Of a stretch of DNA of 64,000 bases, positions 52,101 through 61,313 are shown in pieces; position 1 is the first letter of the stretch; the number at the start of each line of letters is the position of its first letter. The position numbers were made by a program, and so were the translations under genes. The stretch comes from Skeletonema tropicum (lineage: Eukaryota > Bacillariophyta > Thalassiosirophyceae > Thalassiosirales > Thalassiosiraceae), in the NCBI GenBank assembly GCA_037178625.1, contig CM074132.1, forward strand, positions 1,302,001 through 1,366,000, given 5' to 3'. The notes under the pieces are model-generated. The model saw only the letters and a program-made list of their open reading frames with translations, made no database searches and was not told where the DNA came from.

Positions 52101-52985
52101 ATCCCCGACCTGGTTGAACGAAACTCCCAACTCGGTGTCACTTGTTGCCTTTTTCTTCTGCCTCTTGTCAGCATGCCAGTGGTTGAGCAAATTGTAGGCC
52201 TTGATTAGGGTGACAGGGTACTTGTCCACTCCACTGAGATAGGCCCGGTCGAAGTCCTGAATCATCCCGCCATAGCGATCTTGATCAGACGCAAGGACGA
52301 AGTGCATGGCTTCCATCTTCGATTGTTGCAACGTCATGTATTCCGTTTTGGTGTCACCGTCGAGCTTTGTGTGATCATCAATATTCAACGACTTGCAGTG
52401 CATCTTGAGGAGTGATAGATAGGCGTAGATAAAAGGTTCATCATCCCCCCCAATGAGTTCTTGCACAGTGGCCTTCAGATCCTTGAACCGCTTGAGGAAG
52501 GTTGCATTGGGTTCACCCTTATGCTGACGAATCATCATGAACTCCCTGAGACATACAAATAGCGTTTTCACAGGTTGCTTAGTGCTCTTAAAACCCACCG
52601 ATAGGTTGAGCAGCATCTTGCGTAGGAGGAACACATCCATCTTCTTTTCCATCTCGTCGTATTTCTCATGTTCCTTGAGGGTTGACTTGACCTCGTCACT
52701 GCATTGTCCGATGTAGAGATGGAACACCTGCGTAAGCTCATTCTCTACTAGCTCCTCCCGTTTAAGGTTCTTACTGTAATGGATTTCATACTTAAGCTTT
52801 TCCTTAGCGTCCTTGAAGTTGCCGTCAGCCTTCAGTTCCGCGTCATACTCATCAGGCTTGATCATCTCTCCAGCATTGATTGACTGAAGTGTCAATTGGT
52901 CCATTTCCCTTCCGATGCGGAGCTTAATTGACTTATCTACTTTGTCGAAGAAGGACTTTGTTTTTGCTGCTGTTTCTCCAACCAT
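49113..52985 (-). CDS. copia Gag-protease-integrase-RT polyprotein (first part)
   Basis: A 1290-codon frame. Gag is helical (ending about residue 300) and is followed by an atypical zinc knuckle CERCGRQHRGTC (CX2CX3HX3C). The protease follows, with active-site LVMDCGSSVDLV in place of the usual D-S/T-G. The GAG-pre-integrase region is RRLGRPSTADFIRYIQNKLI. The integrase core carries D (LSVDIMKV), D (IMLADNQFE) and E (VPEVERFNRTIKERVR). A long poly-Asp/Glu linker precedes the RT. The RT begins KRNGIIKGRGCADGRPQRLY and ATADIPGAFLQTKW. The large acidic linker is translated from GAT/GAA-rich DNA and explains the mirrored hydrophobic frames on the plus strand. Confidence 0.88.
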   Translation of the reverse strand: MVGETAAKTKSFFDKVDKSIKLRIGREMDQLTLQSINAGEMIKPDEYDAELKADGNFKDAKEKLKYEIHYSKNLKREELVENELTQVFHLYIGQCSDEVKSTLKEHEKYDEMEKKMDVFLLRKMLLNLSVGFKSTKQPVKTLFVCLREFMMIRQHKGEPNATFLKRFKDLKATVQELIGGDDEPFIYAYLSLLKMHCKSLNIDDHTKLDGDTKTEYMTLQQSKMEAMHFVLASDQDRYGGMIQDFDRAYLSGVDKYPVTLIKAYNLLNHWHADKRQKKKATSDTELGVSFNQVGDQDGNENTDNHRVTCERCGRQHRGTCTATKHKDGTVLHIGGSGSVTEVESGGGGGDDSVSNCPEPHAPENDCDVYCSEIMESLIFVQSNIDHSGGDQKRSNPPSNNKMLVMDCGSSVDLVSNPDLLKEIYESDTVLTIRCNAGVKTTRWRGKLPGLGWVWLLHGGVANILSLSRMKERFRVTYDSALGNSFNVIKEDGRVVRFTERSNRLYCFDMHERTEESTILITTVDDNKLKFSGQDVAKADQARILQRRLGRPSTADFIRYIQNKLIKNCPVTAQDVRNAEIIYGPDLGNLKGKTTRVKPPPIRVQHIEIPRHIMEHYKNVTLSVDIMKVTGIPFLMTISEHIKFGTAGRLATMKTSHIIEHFKKIIGLYIVRGFRVKIMLADNQFESMRDDIANLHVQLHIVARDEHVPEVERFNRTIKERVRASYNTLPFTHYPPVLVAEMVFAAVFWRNMFPLKGGVSQTQSPAELIVNRSLDVHAHCKVGLGDYVQTHEEHDNSMDSRTIGAIALRPADGDNSYYFLNLSTGRRIHRRSFTPLPMPQGVIDQVHRLARRQKASKTLTFTNTAGEDLDILYADLDRDEDDLPLDEANAGVNDDDDDDDDSDYEDNGSEGTGNSNDDDESDDDSNDGNYYNALREDDDDEEDDDEAEDDVEYEVTAAEATEDAMAEDDAQESEENAGVNDDNAEPEENAEVNDDNNNTPDSDDEEIPGVGDDEEIPGVDDHLDSVNEDEDGHDVEDVEDEADNGHLETEDDADANEERTYNRMNLRNQPRKNYNVFAMEGSEIPDDIEMVMLTLNDDCETGVEETKLDPEEFELARVTAECMFLTGHLGWKEGLDSDDMPLSEYAFMMEEITLVTEQMNWKKGLKVFKQQGKEDLAEEAITKELQQIHDMQGFQPKHWYEMTKEERANALNYLMYLKEKRNGIIKGRGCADGRPQRLYTTKMEASSPTVRQASIMLTCMIDAYEKRAVATADIPGAFLQTKWPKDKRMCM

Positions 52986-53174
52986 GATTGCTCCGAGCTC
53001 GGGAACCTCGCCTTAGAACGTCGACCTGTCCGCGTTGTTTTGATGTTGGTTTTGTTTTTGTTTCTTTTGTTTGTTGTGACTGCCACCGCGTTGTTGGTTG
53101 ACCGTACCAGCATTCTTACTGGATTCATCCGCCCCCGCCCCCGCAGGGCTTGTCTTCGATTCTTCAGCACTCAT

Positions 53175-55332
53175 AAGAGCAACTATCGCAATCGATAAAA
53201 TATGTTGCAGAATGGCTTCTCCTGGAGATAATGGTGGAGATCACCCCAACCTTTGCGCCCACCAAGATCCAGCAATCTATTTAACACACTATCGATAACT
53301 TTTACTTATACTAGGGTAATACGTATTTTATCGATTGTGAGCTCATCGATCTTGGCTCTTGTCATGATCAGCCCTTCTTGGCTGATACGTGGAGGTAGGT
53401 GATTGCATTAGCTGCGAGAGACGATGTCAGCATACGTGGGCTGCTTCTTACCTTTCGTGCCGGCCCACTTATCCTGTTCACTCTGATTTCCAACAGTTTC
53501 AGCGTAGTTAATAATTTTCACATTTATCCCCCACAAGTAGATATCATTCAGCATTCACTCCACTGTCCATGATGAACGGCTACTTCCCACACAGCACTTC
53601 CCAATCCCCCTCAGTTCGCACTATTTTCGCCACAATCCAATATTTAAACATGAAATAACACTAATCTTCTCCATGTTTGCAGAAATAATACGCGCTTTTT
53701 TGAGTTGCCCTTCTGAAGACGACTTGTTGACTCATCATAACAGCGATAGTTGTGTCCATAATACTTTATTGTTCAATTTGGCTGCCCTCACTATCGTGTG
53801 CTGGCCATCTAAATCATTTCATTTGTCGATGATCGACGATTATTATTGTGGAAGGAAAATAATACCGAGCGGCGATTATCGAATTCAGCATGAATACAAG
53901 CCCAAACCGAAGGAATACTGGCACCGAAACATCCCAATTGATATAAATTATCATCGCGTGATGAAGGGGAGACGAGACGGACGTGTATGGTTGACGTAAC
54001 CATCACCACAACTGCTTGGTGACGGCTGAAAAAGATGATGGCCGGTGCCGTGTAATGAGGCTACACCACAACCCCACACACACTACCGCGGCCCAAACCA
54101 ACGTTCAAAATTGATCATATTGGTCCAGTTGATGATTCTGATGCAGGGGTTAGACGGTTGGTGGCGTCTATGGCATCAATTAGCGGCACATTGCTAAGTG
54201 GGGTTGATAACCCGCACATAGATTCTAAATGCGGGTTAGAACCCGCACATAGGGGTAGGTAGGATAGCTACTTATAGCCATTTATCAGTATCTCTGCTTG
54301 CTTACAAAAATGACTTTATCAAAACGGAGAACCCGCCCGGTCATGTCATTCAGTACCACCGGTCCCGATTCAGATCGTTACTGTCATGGCGACCCTCATG
54401 CTTGAGAACCTTCAACGTCAAACATAAACTCTCATTTATATCATTTTTATCTCTAAGATCGATTGGGGAAAGCGACCCGCTTTTCTCATTCCTTTCATCG
54501 GTTGCAAGTAAGTGAGGTCTGTAAACTGTGGCTTGCATAAATAGTTGATCCGGGCAGGGTAGCGCGGAAAATCACAAGGGACCCCACGAAGATGGTGATT
54601 CCAGGAACTACGGCGGGCGCCTCGGGCGTCCCGGTGTTTCACTGCTCAACCCGATGCGTACAGCATCAGTTTTAACCTTCACTCTGGCTTAACAACCAAT
54701 AAAATTTTACTTGAAAGCTTCGAATCAATACCCCCCAGCGAAGGGGCAAGACCGAAATTAACCCAGGGTCGGGCGGGTGGGGAAAAAAATCAGAATCTCT
54801 GTATAGACTGGGCTTCAGGCAGTCCCTGATCGAGGGGCCCGCCTCAAGCTATCTATTGAGATTCCATCCCCGGTGAACTAGTTGTGTTCCATAACTGAAT
54901 CCATGTTGATGTATTTTGACTCCAAAAGAAGTGAGCATTCATGCTCTCCATTGGATCGAGGTGCGTATCAGTCAGATTCAAATCGAAGCGGTCTTGTAAA
55001 GGCGCAACACGTTTCTCGTTTCCGATTCGTCTCTCTCACTCATCCACGCCTCTCATGTACATCACATGGTTCCATTTCTTTGGCTCCCAGTTATCGTGTC
55101 TGCCTGACTCTTGGACCACTTTAGCTCGAAGAGCACAGGGCGTCAGACAGATTTCAGTTGCGTTTGCACATGTTGTGAGAAAGTAATCACGTCACAAAAG
55201 CAGCTGCGCTTTTCTTTTATGGAGTTCCCAACTTCCAACAACCAACAACATGCATGGATAGATGGGCTCTAGCTGGTACAATGATACCACCTAATCCTGC
55301 ACCGTACTAATTGTTTTGTCTCCATCCGATCC
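53175..55332. other. 2.2 kb without a recognisable gene
   Basis: The part nearest the copia element should contain its leader and 5' LTR, but boundaries cannot be set. An inverted repeat (GCAATCGATAAAATA near 53189 and TATTTTATCGATTGTG near 53325) is of unknown meaning. AACCCGCACATAG occurs twice near 54210-54255 with an inverted TGCGGGTT between. The remaining frames are short. Confidence 0.4.
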
Positions 55333-58300
55333 ATGTCTAACGATAGTAAGACAAATAGAAGTGCTTTTGACCTCCGCACCCCACTCTCGGAGTGGATACG
55401 CTCCTTCAAAACGAGAATATTCGGTGAACAGCAGCCTTTAGTTGGGGGAGATGTCACGATCACAACGCTGCCCAATGATTACTTACTTTCAGCTCTGCAG
55501 ATTGCCGCCTCACTTGCTGATCAAATTTGTGAAGCCGAAGAAGGTAGTTGTCAATCGCTTATGCCTACTCCGGGAGCGGACGATTGGATAGATAATATTG
55601 TAGTCATTACAAATAATGAAGACGGGTCATCGGATGCACATGGAGACGCCAGCAATATTATTCGAACAGAAATATTGCCGTCTTTTTTGTCCAATACGAC
55701 CGATAATGATGATACGGGACGGACAAGAAATAAAGGAATATTACATTCACTCGGAATTGTCTTTTATGAAATATTCTCGAAGGGGAAACGGCCTGCTGCT
55801 GCTGAGATTGAACCAAAACAGGTAGTAAGAGATAGACTTGATGGGTCTCAAATTCAAACTGAGGCGACGAATGAATTGTTAGAGAGCTTGGATCCACTCC
55901 CCTTTCATCAAGGCGACGGAACAATTGACCTAGAAGCCTTCAACGGAGCTGATCTTAATGGCGGCGATCTTCTCGCAATGGATGATCTCAATGGCCTTCT
56001 TCAAGTTGAATACAATGATCTTTGGGTAAATAATGACATTGACGTGTCCCTGCACGGTCAAAATCCAAGGAAGAAAGAATCGGCAAGTAATAAGAATATT
56101 TTTATGCGATGTCGGTGGAGACACTGAAAGGTAGAGGAGTTCCGATATCTGTGTGTGAATTGATTTTCAATATGTTAGATATAGCTGATAGCAGACATGA
56201 GGGAGAGGATGCGTATCGATGTTTGTCAGATGTGAGGGATGACTTGCAGCTCATGCTTGATAAACCTTCGATCTATCTCTACGATCAGGATATGGGGAGT
56301 TTATCAACGACTGGATTGAAATTTGGTGACACTCTCTACGGCAGAAAGGCCGAGCTCTCCACTATTATCGATGCCTACCGGCGGTCAGCAGTTGGTGAAA
56401 GCGAGTCGGTAGTAATATCCGGCAAATCAGGAACAGGCAAGTCATTTCTGGCGGTTGAAGTAGGGAAGCATGTGATTTCAAACAGAGGGATCTTTTTACC
56501 TGGAAAATTTGATCAATTACAACAGCGCAAACCATTCAGTGCATTGGCGTCTGCATTCAACCACTTTTGCGATCATCTGGTACGCGATCGTACCCTTACT
56601 TCGGTGAAGCAAAAATTGGTCCATCAGGTGGGTCGCGTACTTGGGAGGGATGCATATTACTTGATCAAGCTTATACCCACGTTGGCAATCATTCTAGGTC
56701 TGGAAGGAACTGGCTGTAATCACGATGAAGGCAACATCAACGCCCAGAAGCGACTTCAAATGCTGCTATGTCAATTTGTGCAGGTGATATCCAATACATT
56801 TGCCGCCCCTGTAACTTTATTCCTCGATGACTTGCAGTGGGCAGATTCAGCATCTATCGCAGCTGTGAACCAACTCTTACTTGGTGGCGGCCTCAACTCT
56901 CAGGATGCACATTTTTTCTTCTTAGGCTGTTACCGGAAAGGAGAGGTCGACGGCGGAGTAAAAGATGACGTTATTCCATCGACAAACGTCAAACTTGATT
57001 CAATAGACGAAGAGACGTTGGGAACGATGGTCTCAGAAACGTTGTGCCTATTGCCGCGTCTTACGCGGACTTTGTCGAGTATAATATACCACAAGACGAA
57101 GGGGAATCCACTTTTCGTCACTCGATTGATGATTTCGCTGAGCAAAGATGGTCTACTACGTCCAAGCTTGCGACGGCGACGGTGGGAGTGGGACGAAGAG
57201 AAGATCTTATGCCAGAAGCTGACCGACGATGTGGCCGAGCTCCTATCGCATACGCTTTCAGCGTTGCCCACTGGTGTGAAATCAACACTGAGCATTTGTC
57301 TTGTTTTGGATCATCGGTGAGCAGTGCCTTCGTCAAGACACTTGAGAGGGTTCTAGACAAAAACTTACGTGACGACATAGAGACAGCTGTTGCTGAAGGA
57401 TTACTCGACAAGAGAGACGATCTATATCATTTCAGTCACGACCGCATCCAAGAGGCTGCTTACAACATGATGAAATACCTGGATCGGTGCCGCTTTCATT
57501 TCAGCTATGGTATGGCTTTGGCTCCTAAGCACAATGAAGAGGACGGCTTCCTCTTTACTGCTGTAAGTCAACTCAATTTAGCGGGTCCTGAAGCGGTTAA
57601 AGAAAAGAGGCAATACGCCATTGTTGCAAATCTTAATCTCAGGGCCGGGAAGAAGGCAATGGAGATGTCCGATTTTGAAGCAGCTTACTCATATTTTGAT
57701 AACGGGATAACTTTTCTGCGGAAAAAGCACTGGGAGGAGCACTACAAGTTGAGTTTAGAGTTGTTTAACTTGGCTGCAAACTGTGCCCTCGCTAATAGCG
57801 ATACCATCAGCTTGAAACTTCTATCTCAACAAGTTATGGCAAAGGCGCAGTAATTTGAGGACACACTCAACGTTACTTATTTCACTACATGCTCTCTGAC
57901 ATACTCATCAAAGCCACCAGTATCAGTTGAAAAGGGGCTTGATATTTTGTGCCAGCTGGGTATTGATTTGCGAGGATGCGGATCGAGTATAGAAGCATGC
58001 GTGAAAGAAACAAAAGATCTGCTTTCAGCTTACACTTTTGATGAGTTATTGAATACCAGAAGAATGACTGACTCAACAATGATCATGGCAATGAAATTCC
58101 TGAGCAAATTGATATTAGGAATGACTCAAACCAAGCCTGAATCAGCGCCGTATGTGGCGAAACAAATTATTCAACTGTCTGTTGAACATGGTATGAATCC
58201 TGTGTCTGCATTAGGCTTTGCGCACTTTGGCTCGTATACAGCAAAGCTTGGAGATATCAACGGGGGATTCAACTACGTGAAACTGGCTTGTTCGTTGCTG

Positions 58301-59466
58301 GACAGATTAGGGTCAATAGAAAATGTTGGTGAGGTCATGTGTATACGAACACAAGTCGTGTCACACATAGAGCCGCTTCAAGCTACACTTGAATATCATG
58401 ATGAGGGTTACGCTGCTGCAATAGCATCTGGTGATATCTTCCAAGCAGCTCTCAACTTGTATACAGGGTATGTATCTAATTTCTATGCTGGTGTGAAGTT
58501 ACAAACCACAAGAGAAAAAGGTGAAGAAGTAATTAAATTCATTCAGGAAAGAAAGATGGCAATATTCTTGCTAGAAGTAAAACTCATACAGAATTCTGTA
58601 CTCAAGTTGATTGGAATAGACGAAGAATCAGGGTACAGTTACAGTTCGGCCGAGGAAGAGAGCATTCTCGCAACAAAGAACAGCAGCGTCAAGATCGCAC
58701 ACTTCTTTCAGAAGTCATACATCAGCTTTATGTTACGATTGTACGATGATGCCAAAGACTACGCAGAGAAGTTCTTAGATTGCGCCACTAGCAGCGCTTC
58801 CAATTTGCTAGTCTGGCAATCTTTTAATGCATTTTATATTGGTCTCATTTCATTCTGGATGGCTAGAAATTCGAGGAATGGAGACCAATGGCACGAAAGA
58901 GGTAACAAGTCCAAACTGGCATTGAGGAAATGGGTAGAAACTTCCCAGTGGACGTTTGAGAATAAATGGTACTTGTTGGAGGCAGAGGAAGCATTTTCTA
59001 ATGGCAACTTTGATGACGCTAAAATGTACTACGAGAAGGCTGTATCATCAGCCAAAGCTCACAAGGTAAGATGAACAGAATGCGTATGCTTTCATTGGCT
59101 CTATCATGGTGATACGTTCACTTGATTGCTGGTTTCTGGTATGTATTGTATTTAGTTCGTACACGAAGAAGCATTGGCCTGCGAGTTGGCAGCGTATTTC
59201 TATTTGGATATAGGGGAGGTAAATATTGCAGCTGATTACTGTTTGCTTGCACATGAAAGGTATCAAGATTGGGTGAGTAGTTCACATTGATTTCTATCAT
59301 TACTTTCACATCAATTGTTGGTTTTTGTCTCAAATCTTCGTCGATCTCTTCAAATTCACAGGGTGCAATTGGGAAGTGTACAAGTTTGTTCAAGTTCTTC
59401 GGTAGTATCATGAGTGATCGTGTGGGTTCAAATTCAGCAATCGCTGTTGAGTTAAGTCTGATCTAG
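55333..59466 (+). CDS. kinase-like/STAND-ATPase multidomain signalling protein, interrupted reading frame
   Basis: Pieces in order: 55333-56127 (264 codons, with a kinase C-lobe-like LHSLGIVFYEIFSKGKRP). Next is 56109-57320, with GVPISVCELIFNMLD, SDVRDDLQLMLDKPS, then an AAA_16/STAND ATPase: TLYGRKAELSTIIDAYRRS, Walker A SGKSGTGKS, FLPGKFDQLQQRKPFSALAS, Walker B TLFLDDLQWADSAS and KGNPLFVTRLM. Then 57044-57853 has YHFSHDRIQEAAYNMM, and 57947-59065 has helical TPR-like repeats. Two real introns follow (59066-59155, 90 nt; 59273-59361, 89 nt) and lead to exons reading FVHEEALACELAAYFYLDIG and GAIGKCTSLFKFFGS, with the stop at 59466. One-base frame changes near 56100 and 57310 and an in-frame TAA at 57851-57853 break it. 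The architecture resembles the kinase-ATPase-sensor proteins of cyanobacteria and diatoms. An output domain is absent. Confidence 0.7.
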
Positions 59467-59533
59467 CTCACCTGCTTGTTGCGTTGGAATAGATTTCGAA
59501 TGAAGAGAAAGTAGGGTAGGCAATGTGTCGTGT

Positions 59534-59885
59534 CGTGCGTGTTTAGTCTTGGACCATCCGTAGGAGCTTTTGCGGGGTAAATAGTCGGCTTACAAATGTT
59601 CGCATGCAAGCCTCGCTTTCCATCTTTGGGCTCTTTGAAATGAGTATGCAGACTTTTGCTCAAAGATCTCTTCTTTCTCTGTAAGATGAAGGAAGTTGCC
59701 CCTCCATCTCTACAAGCACAAGGCCCATCAAGATAAAGATAATGACTCGCCCCAGACCCACTTTGATAGAATGAATGCCCTCATTACTAGAGTCATAGCT
59801 TAGTTCCATGTAAGATATCACCAAGGCTAAAGCTATTGAACAACTGGGAGAGTATCTAGAGAGTAGAAAGCTCTTGGCTGACAAT
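59534..59885 (+). repeat. dispersed ~350-bp repeat R, copy 2
   Basis: This is the counterpart of 42961-43430 in the same orientation; shared blocks include CATCCGTAGGAGCTTTTG, AAGATCTCTTCTTT, GAATGCCCTCA and TTCCATGTAAGATAT. It lies 67 bp after the stop of the STAND-ATPase gene. Confidence 0.65.
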
Positions 59886-60574
59886 ATCGGTGACGTCGGA
59901 AACGGAACTCCCCAGGACCAGCCAAATACTCATTAGTTATGCACACTGTCACTGTTTGAAATGTTGCCCCCACGACCACGACATGAAGACAAAGGCTGAT
60001 ACATTTCTTACTTCAAATCTTGTTTGCCTCTTTTTATGTCTTCAAATGCCATCCTCGTGGAGACTTGATGTTCATTTCCATCTGTTCTACATCAATACAT
60101 CATAATAAGTAGCTTCTTTCAGGAAGGGCGAAGGGCTAAAAGAGACTATTTAGTCACGTGATACAGCGGGGTCATTACCGATTACCGGGATTGAAAGAAA
60201 CGAAATTATTAACTTTCATCGTCTAAATGAATATTTGCTTACTTCTATGATGATGACTTCATATCTCTTCATATATACTATCCTCATTAGCACTACTGAA
60301 ATATTTACAGACAGAATTGAGTTTCAAGATTCAAGATTCAAGTTTAAGAATCTGTAAAAGTAAAACAACTTTCTTTCTCTCTCTAGAGCAGCGACACACA
60401 TCGATGTGATAATGTCAAAATAATGTTGTTGTTTGCACCCATCCCCCATACCACTTCTTGAACTAGGCAAGAGAAGATAGAACAGATAATCGGTAGGGGA
60501 ACAATAATCATTTGCATTAGATCCAGCTAGAGTATCTCTTCTCTGAGCATTGAGGGCACTGCGCATGAAAAACC
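59886..60574. other. upstream region of the lipase locus
   Basis: No gene is recognised. It contains a short GATTCAA-type tandem repeat (TTCAAGATTCAAGATTCAAG, 60321-60340) and a CT-rich tract (60369-60387). Confidence 0.45.
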
Positions 60575-61294
60575 ATGGCAGAAGAGGGCAACCAAATCGC
60601 CGAGTTGAAAATGGGTGAAATCCCCCCCGCTACTCAACCGGCTGAAGAACCGGCAGCTGAAGAAGTACCGACCCCTAAATTCACCAACGAAACAATCATC
60701 AAAGGCGCTCCCCAATCAGCCTCTCCCACCACAATTGTCGACGAGGCCCGCGAATGCCTCGCCCAAAGCAATTTAATGTTTCTCTACGCCGATCTCCGTC
60801 TCCTCTCCGCCACCGGACGGATCAATACCAAATTCGAAACTCTCTGCATCGACTCAGATCGTGTGCCGCGCACCACGGCTAGTCAGATGGCGCAACTTCC
60901 CGGAGAGACCAGCAGTCATCCTGATAAATTGCCCTACTGCGAGGGGGTGTCGCCAGCACAAATCATGGCCATTTTAATTGTCGAATTACGCAAGGAGGTA
61001 ATGGCCTATCGCAAACGGGCCAAAACGCAACTTGAAAGGGAAGACGAAAAGGGGGGGATCATTGCTTCCGTAGTCGGAGGGGCTCCAAACTTGAGTGAAG
61101 ACGATAATAATACCGAATCAGATCCCGATGATGCTGACGAGGACGCTGGGTTAATGAGCACGGTTACCAATGCCAAGGGACGCAAGGAGTTTGAAACGGG
61201 GATGCATCAGATGATCCGTGGTTATAATGACATGTTATATAAGGATATGAAGGGGATGCCGGAGGTTGAAGTGAGCAAGGCCCGTATTTCATAA
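60575..61294 (+). CDS. unknown acidic protein, probably the N-terminal part of the adjacent lipase
   Basis: The 239-codon frame begins with a Pro/Glu-rich segment. A folded-looking region follows (residues 45-150: TIVDEARECLAQSNLMFLYA, DLRLLSATGRINTKFETLCI, VSPAQIMAILIVELRKEVMA), then an acidic linker and a helix (GMHQMIRGYNDMLYKDMKGM). I do not recognise the family. It stops 19 bp before the first ATG of the lipase frame on the same strand. That is far too close for two nuclear genes, and the frames are one base out of register near 61280, so a single gene with a frameshift is likely. Confidence 0.55.
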   Translation: MAEEGNQIAELKMGEIPPATQPAEEPAAEEVPTPKFTNETIIKGAPQSASPTTIVDEARECLAQSNLMFLYADLRLLSATGRINTKFETLCIDSDRVPRTTASQMAQLPGETSSHPDKLPYCEGVSPAQIMAILIVELRKEVMAYRKRAKTQLEREDEKGGIIASVVGGAPNLSEDDNNTESDPDDADEDAGLMSTVTNAKGRKEFETGMHQMIRGYNDMLYKDMKGMPEVEVSKARIS

Positions 61295-61313
61295 ATACCC
61301 TTTGAAGGGAAAG

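Larger units (their letters stand above)
48244..53174 (-). mobile_element. Ty1/copia retrotransposon (diatom CoDi-like), degenerate and 3'-truncated
   Basis: On the minus strand the order Gag - protease - integrase - reverse transcriptase - partial RNase H is that of Ty1/copia, with integrase before RT. The Gag frame can be extended to an ATG at 53174 across one in-frame TAA (53016-53018). A 1-nt frame change occurs inside the RT (around 49113-49143), and the RNase H stops at 48244, well short of full length, so the element is dead. No LTR pair was found: the 3' LTR is presumably lost with the truncation, and the 5' LTR cannot be delimited alone. Confidence 0.85.

Noticed and set aside
53188..53388. 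Inverted repeat GCAATCGATAAAATA / TATTTTATCGATTGTG and a small hairpin ATCAGCC-loop-GGCTGAT
   Set aside because: Short A+T-rich palindromes of this size are expected by chance. No TSD or shared copies were found, so no element or terminator was called.
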